Shown piece by piece: positions 47,826 to 56,457 of a DNA stretch of 64,000 bases. The notes below the pieces were generated by a model that had not been told where the DNA came from, did not search any database, and saw only the letters and a list, made by a program, of their open reading frames with translations. The stretch lies in contig OX465598.1 in the NCBI GenBank assembly GCA_950022295.1, positions 175,292,001-175,356,000 of the forward strand, in the 5' to 3' direction. Position numbers and translations under genes: made by a program. How positions within the stretch are numbered: position 1 is the first letter of the stretch; the number at the start of each line of letters is the position of its first letter. This DNA is from Bromus sterilis. Taxonomy: Eukaryota; Streptophyta; Magnoliopsida; Poales; Poaceae.

Positions 47826-47846
47826 ACCAGTTTCCTAGTAGTGTTA

Positions 47847-48235
47847 AGGACTTTATCACTTCTCAAAAGGCCTTCAATAATACTGTAGAAGATAAATTAG
47901 AAAAAATATATAGTCTCTCTTTGAAGGTAGACAACATAGCTCATGATGTACAGATGCTTAAAATTAGAACTTCTCCTCTTGAGGAATGAAAAGCTACACC
48001 CATGAATGCTATTCAAGTGCAAATTAATGAGAACATTAGGATTCTAGCCAAACTTAAGGATAGATGGGCTAGAGAAAAATAAGAGGAAGATAGGATTAAG
48101 AGTCTTCCTACACACACTACTACTAGTACTATACAAGATGTTGAGGATCTCAAAACCTTTAGCACCCATCAAAACCCTAGTACACATGGACCTATCATTG
48201 ATGATCCTAACACCTCAACTTTAGGACAAGAAGGT
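47847..48235 (+). pseudogene. gag-protease region of element E, continued after the CACTA insertion
   Basis: It matches 3385-3760 of element A (KDFITSQKAFNNTVEDKLEK; MLKIRTSPLEE; EENIRILAKLKDRWA-type sequence), with stops and frame changes. It breaks at 48235 in the direct junction to an inverted leader, so the protease is lost. Confidence 0.7.
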
Positions 48236-48393
48236 TATGGCTTCTCGCCCCTCGTTGGTTACCCCAAGTGGAAGGTTGAGATATAGCTAATAGTAAATTT
48301 TCCTCGGTGAAGATACCAAGGTTTATGTCTCCTGTAGGACTCCATGTTTTGCAAGTAGGTGGCAACAACACTAGAAATTGTCTAGCTAGAAGT
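48236..48393 (-). mobile_element. Inverted leader of an A/E-type element
   Basis: On the minus strand it reads leader sequence (ACCTTGGTATCTTCACCGAG; CCTTCCACTTGGGGTAACCA) that matches 12144-12290 and 38340-38480. It abuts plus-oriented gag sequence at 48235/48236, head to head. Confidence 0.75.
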
Positions 48394-49882
48394 TGACGTG
48401 GACCTGCACACAACAAAAAATAATTTTGCTCCCAAGAAGTTCAGAGAGGTTGTCAGTCTCTCCGTCTTTGTTGTTTACAAAGAATTAAACACAAGCGGGA
48501 AATAATAGTGGTGATTGCAACGAAAGGAAATAAATCATTAAATAGTTGAGGTGTAAACAATGGTGGAAATATGTACCGGGGTCCCATGATGTTCACTAGT
48601 GATGTCTCTCTCCCAAAACACGATAAAACAACTAAGCTGGGTGAACAATATACAACTGGGAAGTTGACATAATTATAAACACACCGCAATGCTAATTATG
48701 CTGCAAGAAAGTTAGAGGCTCAAAAGTATGGGCAGTACGCCAAAACAAGTAGACCGTTTATCCATCAGCATCTACTCACTAATCACCCACCTTGAGATAT
48801 CTATCCAGAACATCTCACAGGTATTAAGTTGCGAGCCCCACCCAAAGTTTAAACCCAAATAAACAGACAACTGCATTAAAAAACTTTTCGTAAGGTAAAC
48901 AATCCTTGCAACCGTGGTTACAAGCACTGTTGTTTTCTCCCTGGTGGCAACAACACATCCCCTAGTATCATGTTTCTGTCACTCAAGCTAGACATCAAGG
49001 GGCATGAACTCACAATCAAGCATAAACGCTCCCTCTTGGAGTTATTATCTACTACTTGGCCAAAGCAATAAAAAGCAATGTAGAAGATGCAAGAATTACT
49101 CAAGAACAAAATATAAAAAGGAGAACAAAATATATAACTCATCACAATCTGAAGATAATCTCATAATCCATCGGATCCCAGCAAACACAACATAGCAACA
49201 GCAGGAAAATTACATAGATGCCTTGATCATGTAGGGTAGCTCACAAGGGCTAAGAATTGAAGCACAAGATTTGAGAGAAGACATCACATAGCTAATCGTC
49301 ATGGACCCATGGTCCAAGGGGGACTACTCACGGCACATCTGGGGAGCGCTCATGGTGGTGGATAAGCTCTCGGAGGTCAATCCTCCCGCCGGCAGGGTGC
49401 CGGGAAGAGATCTTTTGGTGCTCCCAATCTTGGAAGCATGGCGACGGAAGAACAGAGGGGAAAATTGCGATGCGGGGTCTCTCCCGAGGGTTTCTTTGAC
49501 GGGTTGTGAATATAGGCGAAAGGGGGGCACCAGGGGGTGGCCCCTCCCCCCCAGGCGGCCTCCTGGCGCGTCCAGGAGTGGGGCCGTGCCCCCTGGCTGC
49601 ATAGGATGGAGTGCCCCCCCTCCATCCCTCCTTCGGTCTTCTAGAAGCTTCTGTTGTGCTGATTTTTTATATATATATTTTGGGATTTTTTGGGATCTGT
49701 AAATATGGGTAAAAACTGCAATTCATAGACATCAACAGACATAAACTGGCACTAGGTGCACTGAGTTAGTAGGTTAGTACAAATATGTGTAAAAATGTAT
49801 GAAAGTGCAGCAAAACAAATAGCAATGTCACCCAAATGAGCATGGAACATGCAGAAATTATAGACACGTTTGGGACGTATCA
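48394..49882 (-). repeat. Inverted LTR of an A/E-type element
   Basis: On the minus strand it starts TGATACGTCCCAAACG at 49882 and ends GTCCACGTCA at 48394. The length, 1489 bp, is identical to LTR 2 of element A. It is flanked by leader on one side and 3' internal sequence on the other, so it is not a terminal LTR. Confidence 0.85.
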
Positions 49883-50900
49883 ACATCCCCAAGCTTAATT
49901 CCTGCTCGTCCTTGAGTAGGTATATGATAACATAGATAATTTCTGTGGTCAAATGCTAAGACACATATAAGAACTTCAAAGTAAAGCAATTAAGATATGC
50001 AATTCAAGTCAAGAAAATAAGAAGCAAGAGTCTATATCTAGTATTGAATCTAGCAAAGTAAGAACATAAAGGTGCAAGAGCTCTCGTTGTCCATGACTCG
50101 AATGTCTCCAAATGGTGTTTGCGTGCAAGAAGTGGGAGATGGGTTTAGAGCATAAAAATACTATATAGTAATAATTGAGAACTCAATCTACTAAAACATC
50201 ACACTTGGTCTCCTTCGGAATCTTATTTTGACACGTCCCGAGACCACTAGTTAGGCACAAGTCAAACTGATCCTCTCCCTTTCGACATTGAGCACTCATG
50301 CAATGGATGAGCGTGAGCAGGACATGTCAACGCTTAGGTGGAAAATAGAAAAGTGACAGGGAAGGAAGACAAAAGCGTCCGAAAGGCTCACATCAACGAG
50401 GACAATCATAGGCGAGAGAAATCCAAATGATAGATATGATGTAAGGAGTAGGGATTGCCATGCAACAGATGCACATATGAGCTAAGGTAAGCTCTCCAAT
50501 GGAACTAGTGGGGGTGCATCCATCTTGCGTGCTCATGACCTAGAGCTCTTTTGAGGAGGCTCATCCTTGGAATATGCAAACCAAGTTCTATATTTAAGGA
50601 TCCCCACATAACTTTGCATAAATGATATGAATATCTCTATAGAGAACAAATATGACTACGGAGTATGTTGTGGATCTTTCAAGAGGAATAGTGGTGTTGC
50701 CCCCTTCTCTCTTTTTATTTCTTTTTTTATTTCTTTTTTCTATTTTTTTGTATTTTTGTGGCCTCATTGGCTCTTTCTATTTATCTCTAATTTGTCCTCT
50801 TTGGGATCTTTTAATGTGTCCTCTTTTGGGGTCTTTTATTTTGTCCTCTTTGGGATCTTTTACTCACTTAAGGGAAACACTCTATATTTTACAAAAATAT
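49883..50900 (-). mobile_element. Inverted 3' internal region of an A/E-type element, cut by element D
   Basis: On the minus strand it ends in AAGCTTGGGGATGT directly before the LTR and resembles 6290-7266. It includes the T-rich/A-rich stretch and the GAGCACTCATG-type motifs. The remainder should lie right of element D, outside the window. Confidence 0.75.
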
Positions 50901-51272
50901 TGTCAGAACCCTCTGTTAGGTAATGTGCTAGGGTTAGCCAGTACTCTCGCATCATGTTAAATTTTCAAAAGAAATATTTGAAATCAAATTCAAAAGAAAA
51001 ATGGGAGAAGGAACCCCCCCAGATGAATTAATTCAAAAGGCCAGATAAAAATCTTCTCCAAAAATTCATGTTAGATTTTTGAAAAGTCTTATAAATGAGT
51101 GTGATCACATATCAAGTGATGTGGGACCCATCCCATGCTCATAAATTTTTCAAATATTCAAACAGTGCCTTGGAATTAATTAAAAACCCCTATTTGAGTT
51201 AAGATTCAAATTATTTGAATTTTAAAAATGTTGAAACTTTATAAATGGCTAGTATATATTTTTATTAAGCCA

Positions 51273-51280
51273 TATAAAAA
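51273..51280 (+). promoter_or_regulatory. Candidate TATA box of LTR D
   Basis: TATAAAAA about 80 nt before the GC-rich block. The 3' LTR keeps TATAAAATT at the same place. TATAAATGG at 51240 is an alternative. Confidence 0.4.
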
Positions 51281-51845
51281 TTTTCAGCATTTAATAAAAT
51301 GCCTAGCCATATATTTTAGCACAGCACAACAAATGTCAGAAAAGAAAAACAGAAAAGGAATCAGAAAGCCGGCCCATCCCGCCCACCCGGCCCAGAGGGG
51401 CAGCAGGGTCTTCTTCCCCGCCCCGCGCCTCCAAGCTGCTCGGTGGAATGCCACCGAGCCAGCCGTGGACGACACGTCGCCGCCGAGCGCCGTCCAGGCC
51501 TCCCCGTGCCCCCTTCTCGCGCCTGGAGACGCCTCTCTCCCGTCCTGATCCATTCCCCCCCTCCAGAGCTTCCTCCTCCTCCTCCCGTGCTCGATTTCGT
51601 CGCCGCCCTAGGAACTCCGTGGAGCACGCCGCCGAGTCCACGCAGCCACCGTCGTCCCCGAGCCGTGCCACCGTGTCCAGAAGAACCGCAGCAGGCGTCT
51701 TCGTCGTTCCCCTCAACCAATCGAGCCCGAGCGCCTCAGCAGACGTCGCCAGCTTCATCGAGGAGTCGCCGGACCCGCGAGCTCGCCGTCGTCGATTTGC
51801 CGTCGTGGAAGCCTCCCCGAGCTTGCCGTTGCTTCCGTTCGAACC

Positions 51846-51853
51846 GAGGTGAG
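51846..51853 (+). promoter_or_regulatory. Candidate 5' splice donor in LTR D
   Basis: GAG|GTGAGC (GT at 51849-51850) at the end of the GC-rich block, kept as GCGGTGAGC in the 3' LTR near 61838. It could be joined to the acceptors at 55345 or 56456. A second conserved possibility is CAAC|GTAAGG in the leader near 55023. Confidence 0.35.
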
Positions 51854-54372
51854 CTTCTGAGTTTTTCCCCCAAGCTCCTAGCACCCCGTAGCCCCTCTAG
51901 CCAAATCCGCCATGAGAACCGAGCTCCTCGCCGCCATGGTTGAGCTAGAGCTCGTCCTCGTGGTCCTCACAGCACCCCAGTGCGCGCGTTTGACTCGCGG
52001 ACGTTCCATCTTTCGAACGCACGCCAGATCATCCCAAGCCGTGCACGCTAGCCTCTTCCCCCAACCTCGCCGTCGTTCTGCTTCCGCCCAACACGTCGCC
52101 GTCGTCGCCCCCGACCTCCCCGTAACCCCCTGATACTTCCTCTCGATGCGGACGACCTCCAGGAGCACGCCGATGCCCTCCGTTTCCTCTCCCGTGGCCT
52201 CTAGCCGATTCCGGCAAGGGCTCCGCCGTGGCTAGGCCACCGGCGTCAAGCCGCCGGTGGGTTTTTCCCTAATCACGCGCTAAGCCCCCCTGGAGTCGAT
52301 GACAGGTGGGGCCCTGGACCCCTTAAACCCCCTATCAATTTAAACTAAACAGGGATTAACCTCAGACCCACTGACAGGGTTGGCCCACTAGTCAGCCCCT
52401 GCTGACGCCATGCTAGCACAGTGATGACGCAGTAATTCAATTCCAGAAATTAAATTGAATTAAAGAAATTCCAGAAATTCGAGAAAATAACCCAAACTTT
52501 GGAAATTCATAGAAAATTCATATTAACTCCAAATTGGACAAATAATATATGAAAAATGATCAGGAGAAAATAAGCTATCCAAAAATCCAAGTTTCAACTA
52601 TGTTTGAGTTGATTTTAAAATGGGACCAGTAGCATATGTCATTTGATTTATTTGGAATTAATTCAAATTCAATTCAAATGATTTTGCAACTTGAACCATG
52701 GAATTAAGCTATATTTCAACCACACTTCAGAGGCATATCATACACATTTCCAAAAGGTTCAAAATGATCAAACAATGTCACTTGTAACTTGGTCAAGTTT
52801 GAATTCAAATTGGAGTTTGAATTTGCAATTCAATTTGCAATATACTCCATTTAAATCGAATTGCTTCACACATCAAAGCATATACATAAAGTTTCAACCT
52901 TCCATCATGTGATTGTGCATTGTATTTACATTGCTACCTTGTTTGTTGTTTGTCGAGTAGAGGTGGAACCAGAGCAGGAGGCTGCCCCCTTCGTTGAAGA
53001 CCCCGAACCCGAACCTCGTCAGCAAGGCAAGCAAACCCCCATTGATCATGTCGATAAAAACCCACTTCCCTCTCATGTCTCGCTTATGCATTGTATAGGA
53101 TGATCACCATGATAACGATTCTATCGCATAGATGAACCCATTCCTTTGCATGACCTATCATTTGTCACAGTAGTAGGCAAAACCCCAATCCTAGCAAATG
53201 TAGGAGGTTATTGATATCATGTGGCCCCTGCAATTGTTACTGCTTATTGCATGCTTAGAGTGATACCATGATGATACATTTATGTGAGTCGGGATGGTAG
53301 TGATCATGATGATGATGGTAGAAAAATGTTGGTGAATCGACCCTAATACAAGGTGAACGATGAGAGGCTGTGTAGGAGTACACGGTGGGTTGTCTCGTTG
53401 AACACCGCCCTAAATCTGAGTTCTTGTGTGGTGATCCAAGATGAAGAGTACAACCACACATTGGGCTCACTGACCCCTCTCAACTTATTAACTCATCCCT
53501 TTCGATGTCCAGATGTCGCAATAGTTCGGAGTTCTGATAGGTCTGTGGCCTGGATGCTAAGTGAGAGAACGGCTCACCCGAGACCGGCTTATGCACCACG
53601 CACACATCACTTGGGTCCACTTCGGTAAACCGGCCGGGTTCACGATAGTGGTAGCCAACCCAAGTAGGCGGCTTTCTCGGACTAGATCGGCTATGAGGTA
53701 ACAGTTGTGGTGAGCATCCTCGCTGGCACCCCTTGAGTGGTGTCGAGATCAAAGGCGGTAAATGATGATCATGTGTGTGTAGCGGTACACCCCTGCAGGG
53801 TTAACAAAACTATTCGAATAGCCGCGTCTGCGGTTATGAACTGCTTGGAAAGCTTAGCTTGATTATTAGATAACTTGAACTGGATACTTCTAAAACACAC
53901 CAACATAAGTGTGAGTGCTATGGCGTGCTTTCTCGTGGGGAGTCGAGGAAGGCACCATAGTGGTGTAATTGGTTGGAGAAAGTAGCGGACTCGTAGTTCA
54001 GGACTAGCCAAGTGAAAGCTGGCATTTCTGCAAGTGAAACCCCACCTCCCTTTACCTTGATACATGTGCATGAGTAGTATAGCTCCTATGTAAGTCTTGC
54101 TGAGTACGACTTTGTACTCATGTTTGCTTAATCTATGTTTTAGATGATGCCACTGACCCCGAAGGTGGCTTCTTCATCGAGCTGGACGACTGAAGATCAA
54201 CTATTCTAGTCCCAGTCAGACTACTGGTTCCCTCGTGGAGGGCTTGTGTTTAAATAAGGCTTCTTAAGCCATTTGTTAAACTTGTCTGTACTCAGACATA
54301 CTTTTCTTCCGCTTGTGTTGTAATGTTGGATCACATGTTTGTGATCTCTGTGTGCACTCTATAAGAGTTATC

Positions 54373-54378
54373 AATAAA
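54373..54378 (+). terminator. Candidate polyadenylation signal of LTR D
   Basis: AATAAA within TCAATAAAATTGTATAC, in the AT-rich 3' third of the LTR. Position fits an R/U5 poly(A) signal; not proven. Confidence 0.4.
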
Positions 54379-54923
54379 ATTGTATACTTTGTAGAGAATT
54401 GCAATGATACTTACTGTTCATACAAGGCATGTGTGCTGCGTGTATGTTTATAACATGCATGTCTTTGTATGGGTTTTCGAGACCTTAGTTGTGATCTGGC
54501 TGGCGGTCTTTCATACACCAAGTGGCCCTTAGATGTGCGCAGCTTGGGGCATCGCGATGCGATTATTCGAGACTCTGTCTCGTGCACACTTTGTGGTATG
54601 ATCGAGCCCGCCCTAGACCCCGACTAAGTGATCGGGCTGGAGTAAGTTTATGTAAGAGTTATGAGATAGTCGATATTATGGTTGAGGCGACTTGTCTTTA
54701 AATATGGGAGTTCACCACCCATATCATTTGACTTGTGTGCGGACGATGAGGACCCATCTCAGTTGATCATCCGGCCTGGATGGGATGCCCCTCACGTACG
54801 ATGCTCTCCGAGAACGTTCTGTGCTTGGCCTTGTCTGCTTAGACAAGTGGGTACGGTTCTCGGCTCTCCATATGACTATGTCTTAGCTGGACTTGCATAC
54901 GCTAACCCCGGGTCCCGATAGAC

Positions 54924-54937
54924 TTGGTATCAGAGCA
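54924..54937 (+). other. Primer-binding site of element D
   Basis: TTGGTATCAGAGCA starts 3 nt behind the 5' LTR; initiator tRNA-Met type, identical to that of B. Confidence 0.92.
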
Positions 54938-55345
54938 GGACTGACTGTAGGATTAGTAGCCTTGGCCGAAGTCGAGTCTAGCTTGCTATAGTTATATAGT
55001 TACTCTGGGTATATAAGGGAACAACGTAAGGCTTCTTTTTGCTCCTTACCCCCTTCGTTCTGAGTTCTGAGTCACCCTCATCTTATTCTACGGGAATATA
55101 GGACTAGGCTCTCCTCTCTCTGATTAGTACATCTCGTTGTCTGCTTCATTATAGCCGTAGGAAAGTTCTGTCCGGTTTTCCTAACATTGTTGTAATGCAG
55201 ATTTCTTACATCGTATTATGTAAGTGCTGTTTTTCATGATTGGAAGAAATTGTCATTTCTTACAGTTACAGCCGTTATGCTGTCCGAGTCATTCCAGGTT
55301 TATCTCATAATCTGATGCATTTGCAAACTCCTTCTTCTGTTTCAG
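54938..55345 (+). other. Leader of element D
   Basis: Non-coding, conserved with the B leader over much of its length. It ends CTCCTTCTTCTGTTTCAG directly before the ORF1 ATG, a near-ideal plant 3' splice site with AG at 55344-55345. Confidence 0.7.
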
Positions 55346-56125
55346 ATGGCAGATCTTCCCCCTCGGCAGATTGTTCGTTTGACCAGGTGCCTCGGTGTGC
55401 GTGGCCATCCCGCCACGTTGATCGAGATGATGTCCTATGTGGGATATCGGTGGTACCCTGAGTACACCGTCGAGGAGCAGTTCCACGACTTAAACCAGAC
55501 CCAGTTACACTGCATCGTCAGGATCTACCCGCACCACGTTGGAGTCACCCAGCCTATCCATTTTGGACATGGCATTGGCATTACCGAGAACATGGCTGTG
55601 CAGGATGCTGCATACTCATGTATGACACTACTGAGAGAGGAGCACACTTTGCTGAGAGAGACCTCTTTCCGCTATATCCCTGCTGCACTTCCAGGAGAAG
55701 AGGGATATTACGCCGGACTCTACTCAGATCACTCTGCAGAGGATCCAGCACTTCAGGTGACTGCTAGGTTTGCTAGTGATCGAGATCGTGATGCACGCGC
55801 TATCCGTTTCGAGCTCCACGCCACCCGTGTTCGTCTGTATCGAGCACTGACACTCTTGGCACCCTTTGTGAGCGTTGGATCAGTTGAGCATGATGCTATC
55901 TATCCAGTGAGGACTCAGATGCCTTCTCGAGTTGCTTGGCCCGAGATTGGAGGCATTTTTCCACCCCGTGGTCCTTTGCTTCCACCCTACGCCGGACCTA
56001 GGCCCCATCCTTTCCCAAATGGATATCAGGGTCCACAGGCCTCCGTGTTTTCCGATGGTCACCTTCAGCTACCGGGATACGCGGGTAACTTTTACGAGGA
56101 CTACTATGGAGATGGAGATGAGTGA
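55346..56125 (+). CDS. ORF1 of element D: intact extra ORF before gag with dsRBD-like N-terminus
   Basis: 259 intact codons. Residues 21-97 follow the dsRNA-binding-domain pattern: helix HPATLIEMMSYVGY, then PEYTVEEQ, strand QLHCIVRIYP, strand with FGHGIGIT, helix ENMAVQDAAYSCMTLL. In classical domains the last helix begins with lysines (K-K-x-A-K). Here it begins ENMAVQ, so RNA contacts may be altered. Residues about 105-185 look like an additional mixed alpha/beta part. From 200 the tail is Pro/Gly/Tyr-rich and ends acidic (EDYYGDGDE), probably disordered. No signal peptide or membrane segment. Lies 410 nt after the primer site and 332 nt before gag, in another frame. Element B lacks it. 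Candidate roles are RNA binding or packaging, or interference with RNA silencing; all inference. Confidence 0.75.
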   Translation: MADLPPRQIVRLTRCLGVRGHPATLIEMMSYVGYRWYPEYTVEEQFHDLNQTQLHCIVRIYPHHVGVTQPIHFGHGIGITENMAVQDAAYSCMTLLREEHTLLRETSFRYIPAALPGEEGYYAGLYSDHSAEDPALQVTARFASDRDRDARAIRFELHATRVRLYRALTLLAPFVSVGSVEHDAIYPVRTQMPSRVAWPEIGGIFPPRGPLLPPYAGPRPHPFPNGYQGPQASVFSDGHLQLPGYAGNFYEDYYGDGDE

Positions 56126-56457
56126 GACCGCTTGTGGTCTTACTTAGTGAGGATGTAGTAGTATCTTAGTATATTGTACGCAAGGTGACTAAGTTCCAGA
56201 GGCTTAGATAAATAATGTATAGGAAGTCAGAGTGCCTCTGAAGGATGTATCTTCTTCATCACGTTTGTATTAGCTTGGTGCTTGTACTAAAACGTTGTAT
56301 GGTTTGTATGACAGCTTGTGAATATATGGCTTGTATGATTTTATCACCATGTTGTCAAGATGATTACTTCCTTTGCTCGGTAATCCTTCCAGTACTTCAA
56401 TACCTTGTTTAGACTCTCCCAATCAACTCTGTTTGACTTTGGTTTTTCACCTTCAGG
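56126..56457 (+). other. Spacer between ORF1 and gag of element D
   Basis: Non-coding and T-rich, ending GGTTTTTCACCTTCAG one base before the gag ATG (AG at 56455-56456). It could be the 3' end of an intron that removes ORF1 from gag-pol mRNA. Confidence 0.6.

Larger units (their letters stand above)
39612..47843 (+). mobile_element. Element F: CACTA (En/Spm-type) DNA transposon, defective
   Basis: The ends read GACTACTAGGAAACT (left, with G for the expected C) and, on the minus strand from 47843, CACTACTAGGAAACTGG. They share 14 bp. The flanking 3-bp duplication is CTA/TTA, one mismatch. Both ends carry dense palindromic subterminal repeats. Inside are TNP2 remnants, a second transposase-type gene, an Ulp1-like part and an RNase H1 N-terminal-like ORF, all on +. 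It splits the gag of E. A relative with an empty site is element A near 3325-3390, although about 35-60 bp of E seem lost at the left edge. Confidence 0.88.
50901..54920 (+). repeat. 5' LTR of element D
   Basis: 4020 bp from TGTCAGAACCC to GGGTCCCGATA; the canonical terminal CA reads TA. It differs from the 3' LTR by scattered substitutions (about 3% in the first 120 bp by eye), a different GC-rich insert at 51362-51600 and a deletion of about 37 bp near 53990. Proline-rich ORFs at 51443-51943 and 51448-51852 lie in the GC-rich block and are not genes. Confidence 0.92.

Noticed and set aside
51443..51943. Long proline/arginine-rich ORFs in the D LTR (also 61481-62122, 51336-51884 minus, 61726-62265 minus)
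   Set aside because: They overlap on both strands in a GC-rich LTR block, differ between the two LTRs by frame-breaking indels, and show no domain. Compositional artefacts.
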